DNA from: Spirochaetaceae bacterium
Lineage (GTDB): Bacteria > Spirochaetota > Spirochaetia > DSM-27196 > PXBQ01
Assembly (NCBI GenBank): GCA_003566875.1
Contig: PXBQ01000062.1
Span: 1-5,240, forward strand
DNA length: 5,240 bases
Reading direction: 5' to 3'
Shown here: piece after piece, positions 1-5,240 of the stretch
Layout of the letters: each line of letters opens with the position of its first letter
How positions within the stretch are numbered: the first letter of the stretch is position 1
Program-made: the position numbers and the translations under genes
Notes under the pieces: model-generated
The model's input: only the letters and a program-made list of their open reading frames with translations
Told to the model about the DNA's origin: nothing
Databases searched by the model: none

Positions 1-146
1 AGACGAATCTCGGCCTCGATCTGTTCGCGTTCTTCGGGCGTGCCGTCGAAATCCTCGTACGAGTCGGTGCCCTTTTTAACCAGCTTCAGATGCGGGTGTG
101 GGTCTTGTGACAGGAAATCGATCGCGCGTCGGTAAAAACCACTCAA
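1..146 (-). CDS. Unrecognised protein, N-terminal fragment (runs off left edge)
   Basis: I do not recognise this gene. The minus-strand frame is open from the promoter region to the window edge. The chosen start is TTG at 146-144, giving 48 codons plus 2 bases: SGFYRRAIDFL, then a His/Pro patch (DPHPHLKLVKKG), then an acidic stretch rich in Glu and Asp (residues about 28-47). No signal peptide or membrane segment is visible, so it looks cytoplasmic. The TTG start is preceded 9 nt upstream by the purine-rich GGAGCGGAG. It also leaves a leader of about 34 nt from the predicted transcription start. An in-frame ATG at 182-180 would add 12 residues (MYSKKSGAESAE), but it has no Shine-Dalgarno and lies at or before the predicted transcription start. 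The gene is transcribed divergently from the cyclase. The reading frame is probable; the function is unknown. Confidence 0.55.
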   Translation of the reverse strand, partial: MSGFYRRAIDFLSQDPHPHLKLVKKGTDSYEDFDGTPEEREQIEAEIR

Positions 147-155
147 CTCGGCACT

Positions 156-164
156 CTCCGCTCC
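156..164 (-). promoter_or_regulatory. Shine-Dalgarno site deciding a TTG start
   Basis: The minus strand reads GGAGCGGAG, ending 9 nt before TTG at 146. It contains two GGAG cores. This is the only good ribosome binding site near the beginning of the leftward gene, and it favours the TTG over the upstream ATG at 182. Confidence 0.5.
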
Positions 165-186
165 ACTTTTTTTACTGTACATCACA

Positions 187-215
187 ATTGTATGCCGTTC
201 GGTCGTTTCCGTCAA
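187..215 (-). promoter_or_regulatory. Sigma70-type promoter for the leftward gene
   Basis: On the minus strand, TTGACG (215-210) and TACAAT (192-187) are separated by 17 bp. That is one mismatch to consensus in each box, at ideal spacing. Transcription should start near 180-181, inside or next to the in-frame ATG at 182-180. This promoter is therefore hard to reconcile with that ATG as the normal start unless the mRNA is leaderless. Confidence 0.65.
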
Positions 216-217
216 AT

Positions 218-234
218 TCAGACGGATCGTCTGA
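218..234. promoter_or_regulatory. Perfect 7-bp inverted repeat, candidate operator
   Basis: TCAGACG-gat-CGTCTGA is a perfect 7+3+7 palindrome lying 2 bp upstream of the leftward -35 box. Its centre is about 46 bp upstream of the predicted leftward start, a position where activators that touch RNA polymerase often bind. It does not resemble the TGTGA-N6-TCACA CRP consensus. The rest of the divergent region (235-281) holds two ATCGAT words and GATC-cgc-GATC but no clear second operator. Activator binding is inference; the palindrome is seen directly. Confidence 0.4.
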
Positions 235-281
235 GGTATAAATCGATCCGCGATCATATCGATGAATCCATTTTCGGTACA

Positions 282-310
282 TTGACCGCGTGACAACAAA
301 GTAATACGAT
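282..310 (+). promoter_or_regulatory. Sigma70-type promoter of the adenylate cyclase gene
   Basis: TTGACC (282-287) and TACGAT (305-310) are separated by 17 bp. Transcription is predicted to start near 317, only about 3 nt before the ATG at 320. The mRNA would be leaderless or nearly so, which fits the absence of a Shine-Dalgarno sequence before this ATG. Confidence 0.6.
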
Positions 311-319
311 CGAGTTCTG

Positions 320-1960
320 ATGAAAATTCGGGCGAAAACGATTCTGGTAGTCCTTCCGCTGATCATCACTCCGACTCTTTTCACCGGGATGATTTCAACG
401 TTGCTCGCGCGGAACGGGATCACGTCGATCGCGACGCAGTTTTTGATGTTCAAGACCGAGCAGGTCGTCACGTACGCAAACGGCCAGTGGAATCTGCTTC
501 GGGAGAACGACCTCCACACCATACCCGAGTATCGGAACGCAGCCGTCTCGGCGATCGAGACATTTGCCGAGAGCGTTGTGCGGTCGGAGTCCGAGACCGT
601 TTTTGCGGTCGACCAAAACGGCGATCTGGGCTTTTCAGCCGGGCGTAACGTCGTCGGCGATCCATCGCTCGCCGGCGCCGGGGCCATCGGGTGGCAACGC
701 ATCCGAAACGCAGGAGTACCTCGCGTCGCGTACGCAATACCTTTTGAACCACTTGGGTGGACGGTGTACGCCGCGACCGACGAGAGCGCGTTCTACGCGG
801 CAACCGACCAGATCGTCCGGCAGACCGCGATCGTCCTGATCGTTTCGGTCGTCGGCGCGTTGATCCTGTTGTTCTTCTTTGCCCAGTATCTCACGCGGCC
901 GCTTCGACGGATGGTCACCGTCATCGACGAAATTATCACGACGAACGATCTTTCGCGTCGTGTCGACGTGATGTACGACGACGAAACCGGGACGCTCGCG
1001 CACACGTTTAACGTGATGACCGGCCAGCTCGAGAAGGCGTACGATCACATCAAGGCGTACGCGCTGCGGGCCGCGACCGCTCGACTCAAAGAACAGAAGA
1101 CCCGCACCATTTTCCAGCGTTACGTCCCGAACGACGTTATCGAGCAGTTCTTCCGGAATCCCGAGTCCATGTTGGTCGGGGAGAATCGGATGCTCGCGAT
1201 CCTTTTTTCGGACATCCGCGCGTTCACCACGATCTCCGAGCGGATGTCTCCCGATCGCCTGGTCGACAGCCTCAACAAGTACTTCTCGCTGATGGTCGAG
1301 GCCGTGATGAACCACCATGGAACCGTCGACAAGTACATTGGCGACGCGATAATGGCGATATTTGGAGCTCCGCTTCGTCGGCTCGACGATCCCGTACAGG
1401 CAGTCGAGGCCGCATTCGAGATGCTCGACGCGCTCGAGAGATTCAACCGCGATCAGAGAGCGCGTAGTTACCCGGAGTTCCAAATCGGAATCGGCATCAA
1501 CTACGGTCTTGTCACTGTCGGCAACATCGGATCGGAAAAAAAACTCGACTACACGGTGATCGGTGACCCCGTGAACGTCGCAAGCCGGCTAGAAGGCCTC
1601 ACCAAGAGGTACGAGATACCGTTGGTCGTCTCGGAGACGGTCCGTGAGAAGCTGCCTCAAGAGTCGTTCTCGCGGCTCCTCGACAAGGTGCAGGTTAAGG
1701 GCCGGGCCGGAGGGCTCGCGGTTTACACCGCCGCGCGGGCGCTCGACGACCGTGAACAGGAAGCGTGGGCGATTCACGATCGTGGGATGGAGCTCTTTTA
1801 CGAGCGTGAGTTCGCCGCAGCGAAGAACTACTTCCAGCGCGTCTACGACATGCTCCCGGAGGATCATGTCTCGGAACTCATGTTCGTACGATGCGAGGAA
1901 CTCATCGTCGCCCCGCCCGACGACGACTGGACCGGAGAAATCACGATGCTCGAGAAGTAA
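320..1960 (+). CDS. Membrane-bound class III adenylate cyclase (Cache-like sensor, HAMP, cyclase)
   Basis: Makes cAMP from ATP under control of an extracytoplasmic sensor. Order of parts in 546 residues: a KIRAK-type basic start and membrane helix (about 7-29); an extracytoplasmic Cache-like sensor (30-165) ending in the strand-like PFEPLGWTVYAATDES; a second helix (167-190); HAMP (about 187-241, with P194 and DETGTLA at 221-227); a linker helix; the cyclase domain (about 285-475); and a TPR-like helical tail ending in a PP...W.G...M..K pattern. Metal-binding Asp298 (FSDIRAFT) and Asp342 (KYIGDAIM) are present. So are adenine-selecting Lys338 and Thr412 (YTVIGD) and transition-state Asn419 and Arg423 (VNVASRLE), so it should be active. 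Thr at 412 places it in class IIIb, some members of which respond to bicarbonate. An in-frame TAA at 302 and the N-terminal anchor fix the ATG start, although no ribosome binding site is visible. The signal sensed is unknown. Confidence 0.95.
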   Translation: MKIRAKTILVVLPLIITPTLFTGMISTLLARNGITSIATQFLMFKTEQVVTYANGQWNLLRENDLHTIPEYRNAAVSAIETFAESVVRSESETVFAVDQNGDLGFSAGRNVVGDPSLAGAGAIGWQRIRNAGVPRVAYAIPFEPLGWTVYAATDESAFYAATDQIVRQTAIVLIVSVVGALILLFFFAQYLTRPLRRMVTVIDEIITTNDLSRRVDVMYDDETGTLAHTFNVMTGQLEKAYDHIKAYALRAATARLKEQKTRTIFQRYVPNDVIEQFFRNPESMLVGENRMLAILFSDIRAFTTISERMSPDRLVDSLNKYFSLMVEAVMNHHGTVDKYIGDAIMAIFGAPLRRLDDPVQAVEAAFEMLDALERFNRDQRARSYPEFQIGIGINYGLVTVGNIGSEKKLDYTVIGDPVNVASRLEGLTKRYEIPLVVSETVREKLPQESFSRLLDKVQVKGRAGGLAVYTAARALDDREQEAWAIHDRGMELFYEREFAAAKNYFQRVYDMLPEDHVSELMFVRCEELIVAPPDDDWTGEITMLEK

Positions 1961-1962
1961 CT

Positions 1963-1989
1963 CCGGGCTCGGTCTTACGCTCGACCCGG
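1963..1989 (+). terminator. Hairpin just after the cyclase stop (no U tract)
   Basis: CCGGG (1963-1967) pairs with CCCGG (1985-1989). After a one-base bulge, TCGG (1969-1972) pairs with TCGA (1981-1984), including one G-T pair, which leaves an 8-nt loop. It lies 2 nt after the stop codon. No run of T follows, so it is not a classical intrinsic terminator. It may protect a 3' end or assist Rho-dependent termination, and read-through towards marR is possible. Confidence 0.25.
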
Positions 1990-2065
1990 CGAGGATCGAT
2001 CGACGAGAGCCGTGGACTCCTGCCGCGTAAGTTCGCACGCGTTTAAACCAACTCGAAAAAAAGGG

Positions 2066-2094
2066 TTGACAGTTCCGTCTGCCGCTGCTATTTT
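2066..2094 (+). promoter_or_regulatory. Promoter of the marR-ABC exporter operon
   Basis: A consensus TTGACA (2066-2071) and TATTTT (2089-2094) are separated by 17 bp. Seven A residues (2056-2062) lie just upstream and could act as a partial UP element. Transcription is predicted to start near 2101, about 8 nt before the marR ATG, inside the first of two palindromic repeats. No other comparable promoter is seen before the ABC genes, so it should serve all three. Confidence 0.7.
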
Positions 2095-2095
2095 A

Positions 2096-2125
2096 TTCGA
2101 TAATCGAAATGAACGATAATCGAAA
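2096..2125. promoter_or_regulatory. Tandem palindromic operator, probable MarR autoregulation site
   Basis: The 12-mer CGATAATCGAAA occurs twice, at 2098-2109 and 2114-2125, with a 16-bp period. Each copy contains the palindrome CGATaATCG, and the first extends to TTCGATaATCGAA. Copy one starts one base after the -10 box and covers the predicted transcription start. Copy two lies in codons 2-6 of marR. Bound protein would block RNA polymerase. That MarR proteins repress their own operons from palindromes over the promoter is established; that this protein binds these copies is inference. Confidence 0.65.
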
Positions 2126-2654
2126 CAAATTGCGATTAGGGAAGAGCCATGGGGCCACCAGCGTTCCGGCTGCCGACGTTTCGGACACCGGCGAGGCGGC
2201 CGATCGGATCGACCGGCTTCTTCGCGGCGTGCACTCCAACCTGATCCGTCTCTCGCGGCACGAGCTGCGAGAGCTCAAGATGACCCCGCCGCGGTACCAC
2301 GTCCTGTCGCACGTTCTGCGGAACGATCCGATCGATATGGGGACGCTTCATCGCGCGATGCACGTCAACAGAAGCACGTTGACGTCGCTCGTCGACAGTC
2401 TCGTCGACGACGGGCTACTCGCTCGCGAACGCGACGGTGATGACCGACGACGCGTCGTGCTCCGTGGAACCGAACACGGTGCATCGGCGCTCGAGACTCT
2501 GCGACGCGTGCGGTGCGAGCACCTCGCGGCAGCGCTTGGCACCGTCGACGCCAAATGCATCAAGACGACCGAGAAGACACTCGCGGCGATCGCATCGCTA
2601 CTCGAACAAAAGAACGAAGGAGAACCCGATGGGTGCAATGGTCCGCCTGTTTAA
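2109..2654 (+). CDS. MarR-family winged-helix transcriptional regulator
   Basis: A cytoplasmic dimeric repressor of the MarR family, which usually releases DNA on binding a small molecule or on oxidation. In 181 residues there is a loose N-terminal extension (1-30), a dimerisation helix (31-56), the winged helix-turn-helix with helices from TPPRYHVLSHVL (59-70), a recognition helix NRSTLTSLVDSLVDDGLL (87-104), the wing with the family's D-x-R-R type motif (RERDGDDRRRVVL, 106-118), and a C-terminal dimer helix (about 126-168). The start is the only ATG before the fold. It lies about 8 nt from the predicted transcription start and has no Shine-Dalgarno; TTG at 2130 is a weaker alternative. The gene overlaps the next one by 26 nt, so the regulator and the exporter should be co-transcribed. 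The inducer is not evident. Two cysteines (150 and 176) lie near the C-terminus, not in the usual N-terminal redox position of OhrR. Confidence 0.92.
   Translation: MNDNRNKLRLGKSHGATSVPAADVSDTGEAADRIDRLLRGVHSNLIRLSRHELRELKMTPPRYHVLSHVLRNDPIDMGTLHRAMHVNRSTLTSLVDSLVDDGLLARERDGDDRRRVVLRGTEHGASALETLRRVRCEHLAAALGTVDAKCIKTTEKTLAAIASLLEQKNEGEPDGCNGPPV
2617..2622 (+). promoter_or_regulatory. Shine-Dalgarno site fixing the first ABC gene's start
   Basis: AAGGAG lies 6 nt before ATG at 2629, within the end of marR. It decides the start against an in-frame ATG at 2437, which would add 64 residues read out of frame from marR, and against ATG at 2638, for which the spacing is 15 nt. Confidence 0.85.
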
Positions 2655-4401
2655 ACGCTTGAAAAACTACTCCGGAAAGACGACGCTCGCGTTTCTCTTC
2701 ATGCTGGTCGCGACCGGTATGACGGTTGTCCAGCCGCTCTTGACCCAACGCGCGATCGACCTCGGCGTAACCCCCGGCGCCGTCGGCCCGGTCATCTACT
2801 GGTCGATGATTCTGTTGTTGGTTGCTGTGGTCGCCGGAGGTCTTCACCTCGCCGGCGGCGTCTTGCTCTCGCACGCCGGACAGGGAATGGCGTACGAGAT
2901 TCGCAACGACCTGTTCAAGCGAATCATGTCGTTCTCGTACGCAAACCTCGACAAGTGGCGGACCGGCGAGCTCCTCGTTCGGACGAACTCCGACGTCAAC
3001 ACGGTCCGGATGTTTGTGCGGATGGGGTTGTTCATGATGATTCAGTCGTTCCTGACGCTCGCGGGCAGCCTTGTGATCATGTGGCGCGTCAACGCGCGGT
3101 TGAGTGTCGTGATGTGGATCATTCTGCCTGGGACGCTGGCGCTCTTTTTTGTGCTGGCGTTTTTTATTCGGCCACTTTTTTCAAAAGTGCGCGAGAAGCT
3201 CGACATGGTGAACAACGTGATACAGGAGAATCTCGCCGGGGCCAAGGTCGTGCGCGCGTTTTCGCGCCAGGAGTACGAGGAGAGCCGTTTCGAGACGCGG
3301 AACGACGATTTTCTCCGTATCTCGTTACGCGTCGGGTACATCGTCGCGATGGCGTTTCCGTTCATGTTCCTGCTCGGCCGGATGGCTGTCGTGTTTGTGA
3401 CGTGGTTCGGCGGTGTCGCGGTCATCGAGAACCTCGCGAGCCCTCAAGCCGCGGGACTTACGCTCGGACAGCTCGTCGCGTTCAACGAGTACGCGCTGCT
3501 CGCGGTCTTCCCGATTCTCGCGCTCGGATTCACGTTGTCGATGCTCGCGCGCGCGGCTGCATCGGCGACACGCATTACCGAGCTGCTCGATGAGCAGCCG
3601 GAAATCCGTGAAGTCGAAAACCCCGTCGCACCGGCGTCGATCAGCGGCGCCGTCGAGTTCCGTGACGTCTCGTTTGCGTACGGCGGCGCCGAGAACGCCG
3701 TGGACCGTGTCACGCTATCGATCGCGCCCGGCGAGAAGATCGGGATTCTCGGACGAACCGGATCCGGAAAGTCGAGCCTGGCCGCTTTGATTCCGAGGAT
3801 GTACGACGCCGACTCGGGCAGCGTCCTGATCGACGGGCACGATGTGAAGCAGTACGCGCTTTCGAGTCTGCGCAAGAATGTAACGCTCGTTCTCCAGGAG
3901 ACCGTGCTCGTTTCCGGGACAATTTTGGAGAACCTCGCGTACGCGTACACGCCGCCCGACGGGGTGCCGCCCGCCGAGCCGGACGAGCAAATCGAGCGCG
4001 CGGTCGAGATCGCGTGCGCGCGGGAGTTTATCGACGAGAAAGAGAACGGGTGGTACGAACACGTCGGCGAACGCGGCACGGGTTTGTCGGGCGGACAGCG
4101 GCAGCGCGTCGCGATCGCGCGCGCACTTCTCGCGAAGCCACGAATCCTGATCCTCGACGACGTCACGTCGGCGGTCGACGCGAGCACAGAACGAAAGATC
4201 GTCTCAAATCTTTACCGGGAACTCGCCGACACGACCGTCGTGATCATCAGCCAGAAGATCAACACGATCCGCCTCGCCGACCGTATCGTCGTGCTCGAGG
4301 AGGGACGGATCGCGGGAATCGGATCGCACGACGAGCTGCTCGTCTCGAACGCGACGTACCGCGACATCTACGAAACACAAAGCGCGGAGATCAGGGTATG
4401 A
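2629..4401 (+). CDS. ABC exporter half-transporter with degenerate ATPase site (TM287/BmrC-like)
   Basis: One half of a type IV ABC exporter in the cytoplasmic membrane, fused permease and ATPase, 590 residues. About six membrane helices fall at 18-38, 55-80, 133-152, 157-181, 236-264 and 280-308. The nucleotide-binding domain (about 340-590) shows Walker A GRTGSGKSS (375-383), Q-loop Gln423, signature LSGGQ (486-490), Walker B ILILD (506-510) and D-loop SAVD (514-517). Two catalytic positions depart from consensus: Asp511 replaces the glutamate after Walker B, and Gln542 (ISQKINT) replaces the H-loop histidine. This pair marks the non-hydrolysing site of heterodimeric exporters such as TM287/288. 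A Pro-rich stretch (TPPDGVPPAEPDEQ, 441-454) slightly lengthens the helical subdomain. The stop overlaps the partner's start as ATGA. The likely role is drug or lipophile efflux; the substrate is not readable. Confidence 0.93.
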   Translation: MGAMVRLFKRLKNYSGKTTLAFLFMLVATGMTVVQPLLTQRAIDLGVTPGAVGPVIYWSMILLLVAVVAGGLHLAGGVLLSHAGQGMAYEIRNDLFKRIMSFSYANLDKWRTGELLVRTNSDVNTVRMFVRMGLFMMIQSFLTLAGSLVIMWRVNARLSVVMWIILPGTLALFFVLAFFIRPLFSKVREKLDMVNNVIQENLAGAKVVRAFSRQEYEESRFETRNDDFLRISLRVGYIVAMAFPFMFLLGRMAVVFVTWFGGVAVIENLASPQAAGLTLGQLVAFNEYALLAVFPILALGFTLSMLARAAASATRITELLDEQPEIREVENPVAPASISGAVEFRDVSFAYGGAENAVDRVTLSIAPGEKIGILGRTGSGKSSLAALIPRMYDADSGSVLIDGHDVKQYALSSLRKNVTLVLQETVLVSGTILENLAYAYTPPDGVPPAEPDEQIERAVEIACAREFIDEKENGWYEHVGERGTGLSGGQRQRVAIARALLAKPRILILDDVTSAVDASTERKIVSNLYRELADTTVVIISQKINTIRLADRIVVLEEGRIAGIGSHDELLVSNATYRDIYETQSAEIRV

Positions 4402-5240
4402 GCGATACCAAACAACAGAGTACGATGAAACCCGGCGCGAGAGGCGACGGACAGAAAAGCGGCTCGCCGGGCGCCGCCACGCGCCCGGGCGGCGGTCCCG
4501 GTCGACACGGCGCGCGGATCGAGAAACCACGCAACTTCCGACGCGCGATCGGACGACTGCTCGTGTACTTCGGGAAGGAGTGGCCGTCGCTGATCGTCGT
4601 GAGCGCCGCGATTGTGACCGGAGCGATCCTTCAGGCGATCGCACCGGCGCGTCTCGGCGGCGCGATAACCGAGCACGTCGAACGGAACCCTGACGCCGTT
4701 CTTTTTGTGCGCGAGATGCTGATCGTCGTCGGGATTTTCGTCGCCGGATGGTTCACCGACGCGCTGAACGGCGGGTTCATGAACCGCGTGGGCAATCGTC
4801 TTGTGTACCGTCTCCGAAAGGACTCGTTTGCGCATCTTCAGAAGCTCTCAATGTCGTTCTTTGAGAAACGTGGTCTCGGCGACGTGATATCGCGCGTGAC
4901 CAACGATATCGAGATGATCTACAACGCGTTGACGAACGGATTCGCGAACCTGCTCGGTGGGCTTGTCTCGATCGTCGGTATTCTCGTCGCGATGGTGGTT
5001 CTTGACGTGACGTTGAGCATCGTCGTGTTTTCGCTCCTTCCGGTCTTGATCCTCGTGACGATGGTGATCGGCCGGCTCGTCCGGAAGGCGTTTCGCGTGA
5101 ATCAGGTCCTCGTCGGGCGGCTCAGCGCGACCGTCAACGAGTCGGTCAGCTCGGCCCGGCTGATCAAGGCGTTCCACAAAGAAGAGGATACGTGTCTCGC
5201 GTTCGAGCGGATCTCCGCCGAAGCGCGCGACGCGGGCGCG
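4398..5240 (+). CDS. ABC exporter half-transporter, partner subunit (cut at right edge)
   Basis: The first 281 residues of the second half of the exporter. The ATG at 4398 shares ATGA with the stop of the previous gene and follows GGAG (4386-4389) by 8 nt, so the two should be translationally coupled and made in similar amounts. Residues 1-48 form a polar tail rich in Gly, Pro, Arg and Lys (GSPGAATRPGGGPGRHGAR, then IEKPRNFRRAI). The partner subunits of such heterodimers often carry a similar tail before the first helix. Membrane helices lie at about 63-87, 104-122, 180-200 and 203-223, with the family pattern SFFEKRGLGDVISRVTNDIE (153-172) between. SVSSARLIKAFHKEED (259-274) precedes the break. 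The ATPase domain lies outside the window. By family rule it should keep the catalytic Glu and His and may have an altered signature motif. Confidence 0.93.
   Translation, partial: MSDTKQQSTMKPGARGDGQKSGSPGAATRPGGGPGRHGARIEKPRNFRRAIGRLLVYFGKEWPSLIVVSAAIVTGAILQAIAPARLGGAITEHVERNPDAVLFVREMLIVVGIFVAGWFTDALNGGFMNRVGNRLVYRLRKDSFAHLQKLSMSFFEKRGLGDVISRVTNDIEMIYNALTNGFANLLGGLVSIVGILVAMVVLDVTLSIVVFSLLPVLILVTMVIGRLVRKAFRVNQVLVGRLSATVNESVSSARLIKAFHKEEDTCLAFERISAEARDAGA

Noticed and set aside
282..310. CRP-type site controlling the cyclase
   Set aside because: No TGTGA-N6-TCACA-like sequence is present; TGACAA near 291 has no matching half.
635..1483. Long minus-strand open frame (282 codons) inside the cyclase gene
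   Set aside because: It lies fully opposite a gene with intact catalytic motifs. Its translation is rich in Arg, Asp and His without any fold pattern, as expected from antisense reading of GC-rich codons.
1536..1544. Programmed -1 frameshift at AAAAAAAAC
   Set aside because: The zero frame reads GAA AAA AAA CTC, which is not the A-AAA-AAC phase needed, and the uninterrupted frame gives a full functional protein.
2149..2244. 31-codon open frame starting at ATG 2149 after GGGAAGAG, inside marR
   Set aside because: It overlaps marR in another frame, has a Pro/Arg-rich product of no recognisable kind, and is not placed as a leader peptide would be.
2437..2628. 64-residue N-terminal extension of the first ABC protein
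   Set aside because: It reads through marR in another frame, giving an Arg/Ser-rich sequence, while ATG 2629 has an ideal AAGGAG site and the normal family N-terminus.
3444..4187. Minus-strand open frame (247 codons) opposite the first ABC gene
   Set aside because: It is antisense to the well-conserved ATPase domain. The translation is Ser/Arg-rich and low in complexity, with no promoter or ribosome binding site.
1..5240. CRISPR array, tRNA, rRNA or transposon ends
   Set aside because: No regularly spaced repeats, cloverleaf, rRNA-like segments or paired terminal repeats with a transposase were seen on either strand.

Overview
The window comes from a moderately GC-rich bacterium. It is densely coded and rich in TCG, GCG and GATC words. 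The cyclase near the left end has a short N-terminal membrane anchor followed by a Cache-like sensor, HAMP and class III cyclase layout that I associate with spirochaetes. I therefore favour Spirochaetota, but this is inference from recalled family features. Nothing suggests a phage, plasmid or insertion sequence.

Layout. (1) Positions 1-146 (or 1-182), minus strand: the 5' end of an unrecognised gene that runs off the left edge. (2) Positions 183-319: a divergent control region. It holds a good sigma70-type promoter for each side and a perfect 7-bp inverted repeat next to the leftward -35 box. (3) Positions 320-1960: a complete membrane-bound adenylate cyclase with all the usual class III catalytic residues. 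(4) Positions 1961-2108: a gap with a small hairpin just after the cyclase stop, a TTGACA/TATTTT promoter, and two tandem copies of a palindromic 12-mer. (5) Positions 2109-5240: three overlapping genes in one direction. They are a MarR-family regulator, a complete ABC exporter half-transporter with a degenerate ATPase site, and the first 281 codons of its partner half-transporter, cut by the right edge.

The last three genes read as one self-regulated efflux operon. MarR would bind the tandem palindromes over its own transcription start and start codon. Ligand release would induce a heterodimeric ABC exporter of the TM287/288 (BmrC/BmrD, LmrCD) type. The cyclase appears to be a separate single-gene unit making cAMP in response to an unknown extracytoplasmic signal. 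A regulatory link between it and the efflux operon is not shown.

The most unusual local signal is how close the promoters sit to the start codons. For the cyclase and marR the -10 box ends 9 and 14 nt before the ATG and no Shine-Dalgarno is visible, so their mRNAs should be leaderless or nearly so. Both ABC genes, inside the operon, have clear Shine-Dalgarno sites. I found no wholly new system; the gene content is of recognisable families.
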